A stretch of DNA of 15,875 nucleotides from NCBI GenBank assembly GCA_002499945.1, contig DKYP01000142.1, positions 1 to 15,875 on the forward strand, in the 5' to 3' direction. Origin of the DNA: Lachnoclostridium sp. UBA7097. Lineage in GTDB: Bacteria; Bacillota; Clostridia; Lachnospirales; Lachnospiraceae. Position 1 is the stretch's first letter; every line of letters begins with the position of its first letter. The notes under the pieces were generated by a model. The model was not told the DNA's origin and did not search any database. It saw only the letters and a list, made by a program, of their open reading frames with translations. Positions 1 through 7,020 of the stretch are shown in pieces. A program made the translations under genes and the position numbers.

Positions 1-39
1 TCTTGTAAGCATATCTGCAATAGGGTCACTCGTCATCAT
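1..39 (-). CDS. rpsH: 30S ribosomal protein S8, N-terminal fragment (cut by window edge)
   Basis: Only the first 13 codons are inside the window; they read MMTSDPIADMLTR, which matches the S8 N-terminus. S8 is a primary 16S rRNA-binding protein of the 30S platform and the next gene after rpsN in the spc order. Two adjacent ATG codons (positions 39 and 36) could start it. The first is favoured because GGAGG at 50-54 lies 10 nt upstream of it and 13 nt from the second. This binding site overlaps the rpsN stop codon (TAAGGAGG), which suggests translational coupling. The call rests on a short peptide plus gene order. Confidence 0.9.
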   Translation of the reverse strand, partial: MMTSDPIADMLTR

Positions 40-54
40 TTTAGTTTTACCTCC

Positions 55-240
55 TTACCAGCTTGCTTTCTTCACGCCTGGAATCTGTCCTTTATAAGCT
101 AACTCACGAAAGCAGATTCTGCAAATCCCGTATTTCCTCAAATAAGCATGTGGCCTGCCACAAATCCTGCAGCGGCTGTATTCCCTTGTAGAGAATTTAG
201 CCTTGCGCTGCTGCTTAACCTTCATAGAAGTCTTAGCCAT
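55..240 (-). CDS. rpsN: 30S ribosomal protein S14, zinc-binding type Z
   Basis: A 61-residue protein beginning MAKTSMKVKQQRKAK. S14 binds 16S rRNA in the head of the 30S subunit. Two CxxC pairs (CRIC and, 12 residues further on, CRIC) form a zinc site, so this is the short zinc-dependent form and not the about 89-residue zinc-free form. The frame stays open for 29 codons upstream, but that part is not S14-like. The ATG at 240 has a strong AAGGAGGG site 7 nt upstream, and that site overlaps the rplE stop codon. The gene lies 13 nt after rplE. The zinc-free paralogue often kept under Zur control elsewhere in Firmicutes is not in this window. Confidence 0.97.
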   Translation of the reverse strand: MAKTSMKVKQQRKAKFSTREYSRCRICGRPHAYLRKYGICRICFRELAYKGQIPGVKKASW

Positions 241-253
241 GAAATTTCCCTCC

Positions 254-793
254 TTATTTTTTGAACGGCATACCGAACTGTGCCAATAATTCACGAGCCT
301 CTTCATCAGTTGCAGCTGTAGTAACAATTATAATATCCATACCCCTGACTTTATCTACTTTATCATACTCTATTTCCGGGAAAATAAGCTGCTCCTTGAT
401 ACCAAGTGCATAATTGCCCCTGCCATCAAATGCATTTGGGTTTACACCCCTGAAGTCACGTACACGTGGCAGTGCTAAGTTTACAAGACGGTCAAGAAAT
501 TCATACATTCTTTCACCTCTTAATGTAACTTTACAGCCTATTGGCATACCTTCCCTGATTTTAAAGTTTGCTACTGAGTTCTTAGCTTTTGTTGTAACAG
601 GCTTCTGGCCTGAAATAATTGCAAGGTCATTCATGGCAGCGTCAAGTACCTTTGAGTTTTCCTTTGCTTCCCCGACACCCATATTTATAACTATCTTTTC
701 AATTTTTGGCACTTGCATAACGTTTTTATAACCAAACTTTTTAGTCATGCCATCAATGATTTCTTTCTGATAAGTTTCTTTTAAACGAGTCAA
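254..793 (-). CDS. rplE: 50S ribosomal protein L5
   Basis: A 179-residue protein, the usual L5 length. It opens with TRLKETYQKEI and has the conserved stretch KIEKIVINMGVGEA followed by the GQKP and REGMPIG segments. L5 joins L18 and 5S rRNA to the 50S central protuberance and contacts the small subunit at an intersubunit bridge. The start is a TTG codon at 791-793, which is unusual for a highly expressed ribosomal gene. It is chosen because AAAGGAGG lies 9 nt upstream, the N-terminus matches the family, and no ATG occurs nearby in frame (the next methionine is residue 16). It sits 24 nt downstream of rplX, in the expected spc order. Confidence 0.97.
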   Translation of the reverse strand: MTRLKETYQKEIIDGMTKKFGYKNVMQVPKIEKIVINMGVGEAKENSKVLDAAMNDLAIISGQKPVTTKAKNSVANFKIREGMPIGCKVTLRGERMYEFLDRLVNLALPRVRDFRGVNPNAFDGRGNYALGIKEQLIFPEIEYDKVDKVRGMDIIIVTTAATDEEARELLAQFGMPFKK

Positions 794-817
794 AGCTAAC
801 AGCCTCCTTTCTTAAGA

Positions 818-1123
818 TTAATCAATTACTTCACCAGTTGCTTTTGCATAACGGACTTTTTTGCCATCCTGGAATTTAAAACCTACACGTGAAGCTTTTC
901 CTTTGCTAACATACATAACATTTGAAATGTCCATAGGAGCAGACTGCTGTACAATGCCGCCCTGCGGATTTGCCTGGCTTGGCTTTGTATGCTTTGTAAC
1001 CTGGTTAATTCCTTCAATAATTACTTTGCCATTCTTAACGGCTGTTACCTTGCCCTCTCTGCCTTTATCTTTACCAACGATAACTTTGACTGTATCGCCC
1101 TTTTTAATTTTACTTGTTGCCAC
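818..1123 (-). CDS. rplX: 50S ribosomal protein L24
   Basis: A 101-residue protein with an N-terminal KOW motif (about residues 5-31: KKGDTVKVIVGKDKGREGKV). L24 is an assembly initiator that binds the 5' domain of 23S rRNA near the polypeptide exit. The start is GTG (1121-1123) with AAGGAGG 7 nt upstream; the second residue onward reads ATSKIKKGD, the normal family N-terminus. The length is typical for Firmicutes. It is 12 nt downstream of rplN and 24 nt upstream of rplE. Confidence 0.97.
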   Translation of the reverse strand: MATSKIKKGDTVKVIVGKDKGREGKVTAVKNGKVIIEGINQVTKHTKPSQANPQGGIVQQSAPMDISNVMYVSKGKASRVGFKFQDGKKVRYAKATGEVID

Positions 1124-1135
1124 AATGACACCTCC

Positions 1136-1504
1136 TTATAACACTTCTGGTGCTAATGAAACGATTTTCATAAACTGTTTTTCCCTTAATTCCCTTGCTA
1201 CAGGCCCAAAAATACGTGTTCCCCTTGGTGTCTTGTCATCACGTATAATTACTGCTGCATTCTCATCAAACCTGATATAAGAACCATCAGGGCGGCGTAT
1301 ACTTTTTACTGTACGTACTACCACTGCTTTAACAACATCACCTTTTTTTACAACACCGCCTGGTGTTGCATCTTTGACAGAAGCAACAATAATATCACCA
1401 ACACCGGCATATCTCCTTGTTGAACCGCCCATAACCCTGATACAAAGAAGTTCTTTAGCACCTGTATTATCAGCTACTTTAAGCCTTGATTCCTGCTGTA
1501 CCAT
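1136..1504 (-). CDS. rplN: 50S ribosomal protein L14
   Basis: A 122-residue protein, the exact family length, starting MVQQESRLKVADNTGAKELL. L14 binds 23S rRNA and forms intersubunit bridges; it is also the docking surface for the silencing factor RsfS. The conserved segments VKKGDVVKAVVVR and GTRIFGPVARELR are present. It starts at ATG 1502-1504 with GGAGG 6 nt upstream. It lies 29 nt after rpsQ and 12 nt before rplX, as in the canonical spc operon, so this is where the S10 part of the cluster continues into the spc part without an obvious internal terminator. Confidence 0.98.
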   Translation of the reverse strand: MVQQESRLKVADNTGAKELLCIRVMGGSTRRYAGVGDIIVASVKDATPGGVVKKGDVVKAVVVRTVKSIRRPDGSYIRFDENAAVIIRDDKTPRGTRIFGPVARELREKQFMKIVSLAPEVL

Positions 1505-1533
1505 GTTTAACCTCCATATTCTGCAAAAATAGA

Positions 1534-1788
1534 TTATTTTGCCCTTTCAACTACCTCTACAAGCCTCCATCTCTTATCCTTAGATAATGGCCTTGTTTCC
1601 ATGACTCTTACCCTGTCGCCGATTTTGCAGGTGTTTTCCTCATCATGGGCTTTTAATTTATAAGTTCTCTTAATAATTTTATTATAAAGCGGATGCTTTA
1701 CGTTATCAACGATTGCAACAACTATTGTCTTGTCCATCTTATCACTGACTACTTTACCTACACGTGTTTTCCTAAGATTTCTCTCCAC
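1534..1788 (-). CDS. rpsQ: 30S ribosomal protein S17
   Basis: An 84-residue protein with the S17 OB-fold signature: TRVGKVVSDKMDKTIVVAI near the N-terminus and GDRVRVMETRPLSKDKRWRL near the C-terminus. S17 is an early 16S rRNA-binding protein of the 30S body. The start is GTG (1786-1788); AAAGGAGG lies 8 nt upstream, and the following residues ERNLRKTR match the family N-terminus. The spacer to rpmC is 43 nt and shows nothing beyond the binding site. Confidence 0.97.
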   Translation of the reverse strand: MERNLRKTRVGKVVSDKMDKTIVVAIVDNVKHPLYNKIIKRTYKLKAHDEENTCKIGDRVRVMETRPLSKDKRWRLVEVVERAK

Positions 1789-1831
1789 TTACGTGTCCTC
1801 CTTTCAATACCTGCCATATAACCTAAAGGCA

Positions 1832-2032
1832 TTACTGCTGCTGCGCTGTGAGCACTGTTTTAATTCTTGCAATATTTCTCTTTACTTCTTTAATCCTGCT
1901 TGTATTATCTAACTGGTTAGTTGCGTTCTGGAACCTGAGATTGAAAAGTTCTTTCTTTGCAGCCACTAAATCAGCGTTTAACTCTTCTACAGATTTATTC
2001 CTTAAATCTTCCAGATACTGTTTACTCTTCAC
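1832..2032 (-). CDS. rpmC: 50S ribosomal protein L29 (start moved to the inner GTG)
   Basis: A 66-residue protein, mostly two long helices, with KELFNLRFQNATNQLDNTSRIKEVK-type L29 sequence. L29 sits beside the exit tunnel next to L23. The frame is open from a GTG at 2039-2041, but that codon lies inside the AAGGAGGTG binding site itself. The GTG at 2030-2032 is 8 nt past GGAGG and gives the normal L29 N-terminus (KSKQYLEDLRNKSVEEL), so it is preferred. With this start the gene overlaps the rplP stop by 11 nt, implying translational coupling. Start choice is inference from the binding site; gene identity is secure. Confidence 0.93.
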   Translation of the reverse strand: MKSKQYLEDLRNKSVEELNADLVAAKKELFNLRFQNATNQLDNTSRIKEVKRNIARIKTVLTAQQQ

Positions 2033-2459
2033 AGCCCGCACCTCCTTCTAAATCTGCCTTGGATACAACCTTGCACTTTATAGGCAATTTGTGTGTTGCA
2101 AGACGCAAAGCTTCTTTTGCTATTTCTTCTGATACACCTGAAATCTCAAACATTACACGGCCTGGCTTAACTACAGCAACCCAGTATTCAAGTGCACCTT
2201 TACCTTTACCCATTCGGGTTTCAGCAGGTGTCTTTGTAACTGGCTTATCTGGGAAAATCTTAATCCATACCTGGCCGCCACGCTTGATATAACGTGTCAT
2301 TGCAACACGGGCAGCCTCAATCTGGTTTGATTTAATCCATGCTGGCTCTAATGCCACAATACCATACTCACCATTTGTGATTTTATTTCCTCTGAGCGCT
2401 TTTCCTGTCATGCGGCCACGGAACTGCTTACGGTGTTTAACTCTTTTAGGCATTAACAT
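2022..2459 (-). CDS. rplP: 50S ribosomal protein L16
   Basis: A 145-residue protein opening MLMPKRVKHRKQFRG, the standard L16 N-terminus. It contains the conserved GRMTGKALRGN and RMGKGKGALEYWVAVVKPG regions. L16 lies near the peptidyl-transferase centre and helps position A-site tRNA. Its ATG overlaps the rpsC stop codon by one base (TAATG), and its binding site (AAGGAAGGGAG) lies inside the end of rpsC, so translation of the two is probably coupled. Its own 3' end encodes the binding site and start of rpmC. Confidence 0.98.
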   Translation of the reverse strand: MLMPKRVKHRKQFRGRMTGKALRGNKITNGEYGIVALEPAWIKSNQIEAARVAMTRYIKRGGQVWIKIFPDKPVTKTPAETRMGKGKGALEYWVAVVKPGRVMFEISGVSEEIAKEALRLATHKLPIKCKVVSKADLEGGAGCEE

Positions 2460-3127
2460 TATTTATCGCTCCCTTCCTTATTGGCATTGTTTTTGGATGG
2501 AAGTACCTCACCATTGTAAATCCATACCTTTACGCCGACTTTTCCATAAGTTGTGTCAGCTTCTGCAAAACCATAGTCAATATCTGCACGGAGTGTCTGG
2601 AGAGGAATAGTTCCCTCGCTGTAAAACTCTGTACGTGCCATATCAGCACCGCCAAGGCGTCCTGAACAGCTTGCCTTGATACCCTTTGCACCTGTCTTTA
2701 AAGTCCTGCCCATTGCAGACTTCATTGCACGGCGGAATGAAACACGGTTCTCTAACTGCTGTGCGATATTTTCAGCTACAAGCTGTGCATGTTTATCAGG
2801 GTTCTTGATATCCATAATCTTAATATCAAGCACTACTTTCCTGCCTATTACTTTAATAATCTCTTTCTTTAACTTCTCTATTTCAGCGCCGCCTTTTCCA
2901 ATTACAAAACCAGGTTTTGCTGTGTGGATTATAACACGGACTTTGTCTGCTGGCCTTTCGATTTCTATTTTTGAGATGCCTGCGCTATATAACTTCTTCT
3001 TTACAAATTCTCTTATCTTATAATCTTCTACAAGAAAATCTGCAAAGTCTTCTTCTGCATACCAGTTTGAATCCCAGCCGCTTATAACGCCGACCCTTAA
3101 ACCATGAGGATTAACTTTCTGTCCCAT
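2459..3127 (-). CDS. rpsC: 30S ribosomal protein S3
   Basis: A 222-residue protein starting MGQKVNPHGLRVGVI. The N-terminal half contains a type II KH RNA-binding domain with the GxxG loop as GKGG at residues 77-80. The C-terminal S3 domain follows (GRLGGADMARTEFYSEGTIPL). S3 is at the mRNA entry channel of the 30S head and takes part in mRNA unwinding. The ATG at 3125-3127 has AAAGGAG upstream. It is 31 nt downstream of rplV and overlaps rplP by one base at TAATG. Confidence 0.98.
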   Translation of the reverse strand: MGQKVNPHGLRVGVISGWDSNWYAEEDFADFLVEDYKIREFVKKKLYSAGISKIEIERPADKVRVIIHTAKPGFVIGKGGAEIEKLKKEIIKVIGRKVVLDIKIMDIKNPDKHAQLVAENIAQQLENRVSFRRAMKSAMGRTLKTGAKGIKASCSGRLGGADMARTEFYSEGTIPLQTLRADIDYGFAEADTTYGKVGVKVWIYNGEVLPSKNNANKEGSDK

Positions 3128-3158
3128 TTTAATCTCCTTTCATAAACCCATCAAACAA

Positions 3159-3548
3159 TTAACGCTCATTAAGAATTATTGTTATGTGGCTCATTCTCTT
3201 CTCGATACGATATGCCCTGCCCTGGGCCCTTGGTCTTATTCTCTTCATTGTAGGTCCTTTGTTTGCAAAGCACTCTTCTATATATAAATCATCTGGATTC
3301 ATACCATTATTGTTCTCAGCATTTGCAATTGCAGACTGTAATAATTTTAATATAATGCGTGAAGCATTTCTTGGACTGTATGTCAGTATACCGGTTGCTG
3401 TTTCTACATCTTTGCCCCTGATGGCATCAAGCACAAAACACGCCTTCTGGACCGAAACCCTTGCATAAGATAATTTTGCAGAAGGTCTGGTGTCTCTCTG
3501 GTTCTGGTTTCTTTCTCTCTTTATCTGGGACCTGTGTCCTTTTGCCAT
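3159..3548 (-). CDS. rplV: 50S ribosomal protein L22
   Basis: A 129-residue protein, slightly longer than the about 110 residues common in the family because of a basic N-terminal extension (AKGHRSQIKRERNQNQRDTRP) before the conserved core SAKLSYARVSVQKA. The tunnel-lining beta-hairpin segment (MKRIRPRAQGRAYRIEKRMSHI) is intact; this loop is where macrolide resistance changes occur in other species. The ATG at 3546-3548 has GGAGG 8 nt upstream. The extension starts directly at the ATG with a good binding site, so it is probably real and not a mis-called start. Confidence 0.97.
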   Translation of the reverse strand: MAKGHRSQIKRERNQNQRDTRPSAKLSYARVSVQKACFVLDAIRGKDVETATGILTYSPRNASRIILKLLQSAIANAENNNGMNPDDLYIEECFANKGPTMKRIRPRAQGRAYRIEKRMSHITIILNER

Positions 3549-3583
3549 TGATAAAGCCTCCTTTCAAGTTTCCAGACATTTAA

Positions 3584-3610
3584 GCTATGGTGGCAGATGC
3601 CACTCACAGC
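3584..3610 (-). other. Intercistronic hairpin between rpsS and rplV
   Basis: In the 105-nt spacer after rpsS, the transcribed (minus) strand folds into a stem of about 11 base pairs. GUGGCA at 3603-3598 pairs with UGCCAC at 3595-3590, and GCUGUG (3610-3605) pairs with CAUAGC (3589-3584). There is one bulged A and an AUCU loop. One pair is G-U on the minus strand and would be an A-C mismatch on the plus strand, so the fold favours RNA from the operon strand. No U-tract follows, so it is not an intrinsic terminator. A role in RNA processing or stability is inference. Confidence 0.6.
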
Positions 3611-3653
3611 ATCAGTCTATATCAGTAATCTTAATTATTATTAATTTATTTTA

Positions 3654-3926
3654 TTAACGCTTCTTCTCGTCTTTGCCATGGCCTCTGTAAGTCCTTGTAG
3701 CAACGAACTCGCCAAGCTTGTGTCCAACCATATCCTCTGTCACATATACAGGCACATGTTTCCTGCCATCATGCACTGCAAATGTAAGCCCGACAAATGA
3801 TGGGAAAATAGTAGAACGGCGTGACCATGTTTTAATAACCTGCTTATTGCCTGACGCAACCTGTGCATCAACCTTTTTAAGAAGGCTTGCATCAGCAAAA
3901 GGCCCTTTCTTTAATGAACGTGACAT
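3654..3926 (-). CDS. rpsS: 30S ribosomal protein S19
   Basis: A 90-residue protein starting MSRSLKKGPFADASLLKKV, the normal family N-terminus. The conserved HDGRKHVPVYVTEDMVGHKLGEFV and TRTYRGHG regions are present. S19 sits in the 30S head with S13 and contacts the A-site tRNA side. The frame extends four codons upstream (MEDI), but that ATG contains the GGAGG ribosome binding site itself, so the ATG at 3924-3926 with 5-nt spacing is the start. Unusually long spacers flank the gene on both sides (70 nt to rplB, 105 nt to rplV), each with a hairpin. Confidence 0.97.
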   Translation of the reverse strand: MSRSLKKGPFADASLLKKVDAQVASGNKQVIKTWSRRSTIFPSFVGLTFAVHDGRKHVPVYVTEDMVGHKLGEFVATRTYRGHGKDEKKR

Positions 3927-3957
3927 TATATCCTCCATTCTGCCGGCAATTTTATCA

Positions 3958-3990
3958 CCAGCTTATTATAACCCGGGGTATAAAGCCTGG
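3958..3990 (-). other. Intercistronic hairpin between rplB and rpsS
   Basis: On the minus strand CCAG/CTGG, CTT/AAG, TATA/TATA and CC/GG pair in order around a 3-nt loop. This gives about 13 base pairs interrupted by single- or two-base bulges. It begins 7 nt past the rplB stop and is followed by TGATAAAATT, not a U-tract, so termination is unlikely. It could protect or process the upstream mRNA end; that is inference. Confidence 0.5.
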
Positions 3991-3996
3991 TTTATA

Positions 3997-4842
3997 TTAT
4001 TTTGCCAGTGCTTTACCATCCCTTCTTCTTACTATCAATTTATTTGACTGTTTATTCTTTTTACGTGTCTTTAAACCAAGAGCAGGCTTACCCCAAGGAG
4101 TACATGGGTTTGGACGTCCTACGCTTGTCTTACCTTCACCACCACCATGTGGATGGTCATTAGGGTTCATAACAGAACCACGTACTGTAGGCCTGATGCC
4201 CATATGGCGCTTACGTCCTGCCTTACCAATATTTACAAGTGCATGTTCCCCATTGCCAATTACACCAACTGTAGCACGGCACTGTATAGGAACCATTCTC
4301 ATTTCGCCTGAAGGAAGCCTGAGTGTTGCATACTTGCCTTCCTTAGCCATAAGCTGTGCGCCATTGCCGGCAGCACGTACAAGCTGGCCGCCCTTTCCTG
4401 GCTGGAGTTCAATATTGTGTACCTGTGTACCAACAGGGATATTTTCAAGAGGAAGGCAGTTTCCAACCTCAATTTCTGCCAAAGGGCCGTTCATAATCTT
4501 CTGCCCTGTTTTAATCCCTTCTGGTGCAAGTATATATGCTTTCTGTCCGTCAGCATATGCAATTAATGCAATATTGGCTGTCCTGTTAGGGTCATACTCA
4601 ATAGTCTTTACTGTTGCAGGGATATTGTCTTTATTTCTCTTAAAATCAATTATTCTATATTTTCTTCTTGAACCGCCGCCATGATGCCTGACAGTAATCT
4701 TGCCCTGGTTATTACGGCCGGAATTCTTCTTTAATGACACTGTAAGTGACTTTTCTGGCTTATCTGCTGTTATTTCAGACCTGTCAACAACTGTCATGTG
4801 TCTTCTGGAAGGTGTATATGGGTTAAATGTTTTAATTCCCAT
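3997..4842 (-). CDS. rplB: 50S ribosomal protein L2
   Basis: A 281-residue protein starting MGIKTFNPYTPSRRHMTV. It has the RNA-binding and C-terminal L2 domains, including VRGSVMNPNDHPHGGGEGK around residues 220-238. The histidine at about residue 230 corresponds to the one long implicated near the peptidyl-transferase centre. L2 is one of the most conserved 50S proteins and is needed for subunit association and peptide-bond formation. The ATG at 4840-4842 has AAAGGAG upstream. It follows rplW after a 76-nt spacer that holds its own hairpin. Confidence 0.98.
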   Translation of the reverse strand: MGIKTFNPYTPSRRHMTVVDRSEITADKPEKSLTVSLKKNSGRNNQGKITVRHHGGGSRRKYRIIDFKRNKDNIPATVKTIEYDPNRTANIALIAYADGQKAYILAPEGIKTGQKIMNGPLAEIEVGNCLPLENIPVGTQVHNIELQPGKGGQLVRAAGNGAQLMAKEGKYATLRLPSGEMRMVPIQCRATVGVIGNGEHALVNIGKAGRKRHMGIRPTVRGSVMNPNDHPHGGGEGKTSVGRPNPCTPWGKPALGLKTRKKNKQSNKLIVRRRDGKALAK

Positions 4843-4878
4843 GACATTTTCTCCTTTCGATATCTTGTTCTGGATAGT

Positions 4879-4902
4879 CCGTATGATAGGTTTTCCATAC
4901 GG
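4879..4902 (-). other. Intercistronic hairpin between rplW and rplB
   Basis: A perfect 7-bp inverted repeat, CCGTATG (4879-4885) and CATACGG (4896-4902), with a 10-nt loop. It can be extended by AG/CT across one bulged base. It lies midway in the 76-nt rplW-rplB spacer, upstream of the rplB binding site. The sequence downstream on the transcribed strand is mixed (ACTATCCAG), so it lacks the U-tract of a terminator. Confidence 0.5.
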
Positions 4903-4918
4903 CTATATGCTCCTTTAA

Positions 4919-5218
4919 TTAAAGCCCTTCAAAAATCTCAATTTCCTTGCTGTCCTCTGTCAGTTTTACAATGGCTTTCTTTGTCTTTGCCGTCTTGCCT
5001 GATGTCCGTCCACGGCGGCGTGTCTTGCCTTCAAGGTTCATTGTATTTACCTTGGCAACCTTTGTCCCTTCAAAAAGCTTCTCAACTGCTTCCTTTATCT
5101 GGCTTTTGGTCGCGTCAGTGTGTACAAGGAAAGTGTACTTTTTATCTTCCATAGCAGCCATTGACTTTTCAGTAACAACTGGCTTAAGGATAATATCATA
5201 ATATTTTAAATCTGCCAT
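4919..5218 (-). CDS. rplW: 50S ribosomal protein L23
   Basis: A 99-residue protein with the L23 core: YYDIILKPVVTEKSMAAMEDKKYTFLV at the N-terminus, then a basic loop GKTRRRGRTSGKTAKTKKAIV. L23 lies at the exit of the peptide tunnel and is the docking site for trigger factor and the signal recognition particle. Its ATG overlaps the rplD stop by one base (TAATG), and the GGAGG binding site lies in the last codons of rplD, so its translation is probably coupled to that of L4. Confidence 0.98.
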   Translation of the reverse strand: MADLKYYDIILKPVVTEKSMAAMEDKKYTFLVHTDATKSQIKEAVEKLFEGTKVAKVNTMNLEGKTRRRGRTSGKTAKTKKAIVKLTEDSKEIEIFEGL

Positions 5219-5841
5219 TATGCATACACCTCCTCAATCTTGGATACAGCACTCTTTGTAATTATAACTGTTTCATATTTTAAAATGTCATATACATTAA
5301 TTGTATTAGCATTAATAGCCTTTATATTTGCAATATTCCTTGCTGAAAGTGCTACATTTGCATTATCCTCGCCATCAAGGATTACAAGTGCTTTATTTAC
5401 CTTTAATGCATCAAGTACCTTTACCATCTGCTTTGTCTTAATTTCATCAAATTTAAGTGAATCCAGGACAAGGAATTTTTCTTCATTTACCCTGCTTGTA
5501 AGTGCAGACTTCATGGCACCTGCTTTCTCTTTCTTATTCATCTTAAATGAATAATCCCTTGGTACAGGTGCAAATACAACTCCGCCGCCTTTCCACTGTG
5601 GAGCCCTTATTGAGCCCTGCCTTGCATGGCCAGTCCCTTTCTGTTTCCAAGGCTTCTTTCCACCGCCACGTACTTCTGAACGTGTCTTAGCCTTTTGTGT
5701 CCCCTGGCGCCTGTTTGCAAGCTGAAGTGTTACAGCCATATGCATTAAATGTTCATTTACCTTGGCAGCAAATACTTTGTCATTTAAATCCATCTTACCT
5801 ACTTCGCTGCCTTCCATATTATAAACAGATACGTTAGCCAT
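5218..5841 (-). CDS. rplD: 50S ribosomal protein L4
   Basis: A 207-residue protein starting MANVSVYNMEGSEVGKMDL. The long tunnel-lining loop is recognisable: TRSEVRGGGKKPWKQKGTGHARQGSIRAPQWKGGG. L4 binds 23S rRNA early in assembly, and in Escherichia coli it also represses its own S10 operon. Whether it does so here is not visible. The frame is open seven codons further upstream from a TTG, but those codons contain the AAAGGAGG binding site, so the ATG at 5839-5841 (9 nt past GGAGG) is the start. The spacer to rplC is 26 nt. Confidence 0.97.
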   Translation of the reverse strand: MANVSVYNMEGSEVGKMDLNDKVFAAKVNEHLMHMAVTLQLANRRQGTQKAKTRSEVRGGGKKPWKQKGTGHARQGSIRAPQWKGGGVVFAPVPRDYSFKMNKKEKAGAMKSALTSRVNEEKFLVLDSLKFDEIKTKQMVKVLDALKVNKALVILDGEDNANVALSARNIANIKAINANTINVYDILKYETVIITKSAVSKIEEVYA

Positions 5842-5867
5842 CTGTGTATTCCTCCTTTCCAAAAGAA

Positions 5868-6551
5868 TTATTTATGAGCTTTGACGCTTTCTTTAATTAT
5901 TACACATGCCTTCTTTGGTCCAGGTACAGCGCCCTTAACTAAAATCAGGTTCTTCTCTGCATCTACCCTTACTATTTCAAGGTTTTGTACTGTAACCCTT
6001 ACATTACCCATCTGTCCAGGCATCTTCTTTCCTTTAAATACACGTCCCGGGTCAGAGCAGGCACCATTTGAACCGGCATGCCTGTGGAATTTTGAACCAT
6101 GTCCCATAGGTCCCCTGTGAAGCCCGTGCCTCCTGATAGCACCCTGGAAACCTTTACCTTTAGAAGTACCAGTTGCATCAATCTTATCACCTGCTTCAAA
6201 GATATCAGCTTTAATCTCCTGTCCAGGTTTGTACTCTTCAGCGTCCTCAAATTTAAATTCTTTCAGATATCTCTTTCCAGAAACACCAGCCTTTGCAAAA
6301 TGTCCCTGTAATGGCTTATTTACGCCATGAATCCTTTTAACTTCTTTTTTTCCTGTTGCATCCTTTGTGATAACTTTGTCTTTCTTGTCAACAAAGCCTA
6401 CCTGTACTGCGCTGTACCCGTCATTGTCAACAGTCTTTACCTGTGTTACATAACATGGGCCTGCCTGGAGTACAGTAACAGGGGTTAATACCCCGTTATC
6501 ATTGAAAATCTGTGTCATACCGATTTTCGTAGCTAATATAGCTTTCTTCAT
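5868..6551 (-). CDS. rplC: 50S ribosomal protein L3, longer variant
   Basis: A 227-residue protein starting MKKAILATKIGMTQIFNDNG. The core SKGKGFQGAIRRHGLHRGPMGHGS and the RVFKGKKMPGQMGN segment are typical of L3, which initiates 50S assembly and reaches the peptidyl-transferase centre. It is about 18 residues longer than the roughly 209-residue Bacillus form. Most of the extra length lies around residues 55-80 (KDKVITKDATGKKEVKRIHG), with one extra residue in the tip loop SNGACSDPG. The extra segment is in frame and probably a clostridial variation; this comparison is from memory. The ATG at 6549-6551 has AGGAGG upstream. Confidence 0.97.
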   Translation of the reverse strand: MKKAILATKIGMTQIFNDNGVLTPVTVLQAGPCYVTQVKTVDNDGYSAVQVGFVDKKDKVITKDATGKKEVKRIHGVNKPLQGHFAKAGVSGKRYLKEFKFEDAEEYKPGQEIKADIFEAGDKIDATGTSKGKGFQGAIRRHGLHRGPMGHGSKFHRHAGSNGACSDPGRVFKGKKMPGQMGNVRVTVQNLEIVRVDAEKNLILVKGAVPGPKKACVIIKESVKAHK

Positions 6552-6702
6552 TATAATGCACCTCCTGTTAATCTACAGCGGATTTCAAATCCTGCCTGAC
6601 GCATGGTGTTGAAATCATCCTAGATGGTCTATAAAGTGCAAGTTTGTAAACAAAAAACTGTGCTTCTATATATAAACCCTAAGAGTTTCTACCTATTAGA
6701 TA
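6552..6702 (-). promoter_or_regulatory. 151-nt structured spacer between rpsJ and rplC
   Basis: This is the longest gap inside the operon. It contains an 8-bp perfect inverted repeat, GATTTCAA (6581-6588) and TTGAAATC (6609-6616), with a 20-nt loop. The left arm can alternatively fold on itself as GGATT/AATCC (6580-6592), so the two structures exclude each other. The structures end close to the rplC binding site. No strong internal promoter or U-tract was recognised. A regulatory role for rplC translation is inference; the spacer could also be an mRNA processing region. Confidence 0.4.
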
Positions 6703-7020
6703 TTACTTTTCTTTCATTTTCAGGACTACTGCTACACCAGATGGCATTTCCATCTTTGTAAGAGCCTCTATGGTCTTCTGTGTAGGGGCGATAACATCAA
6801 TCAGCCTTTTGTGTGTCCTCTGCTCAAACTGTTCCCTTGAATCCTTGTACTTATGGACAGCACGCAGAATTGTAACTACTTCCTTCTTAGTTGGAAGTGG
6901 TACAGGACCACTTACCTTTGCACCTGTTTTCTTAACTGTTTCAATAATTTTTGCAGCTGCATGATCAACCTGGTTGTGGTCATACGCCTTAAGAGTAATC
7001 CTCATTACATTTGTTGCCAT
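6703..7020 (-). CDS. rpsJ: 30S ribosomal protein S10
   Basis: A 105-residue protein starting MATNVMRITLKAYDHNQVDHAAAKI, with the conserved SGPVPLPTKKEVVTILR and EQRTHKRLIDVI segments. S10 is a late-assembling protein of the 30S head and also binds NusB in antitermination complexes. It is the first gene of the operon. The ATG at 7018-7020 has AAAAGGAGG upstream with a longer than usual spacing of about 11 nt that includes seven consecutive T residues. It lies about 270 nt downstream of the predicted transcription start. Confidence 0.98.
   Translation of the reverse strand: MATNVMRITLKAYDHNQVDHAAAKIIETVKKTGAKVSGPVPLPTKKEVVTILRAVHKYKDSREQFEQRTHKRLIDVIAPTQKTIEALTKMEMPSGVAVVLKMKEK

Noticed and set aside
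3887..4684. Plus-strand frame of 265 codons opposite rpsS and rplB
   Set aside because: It is antisense to two certain ribosomal protein genes, lacks a binding site and has no family resemblance. Long antisense frames are common opposite conserved genes with biased codon use.
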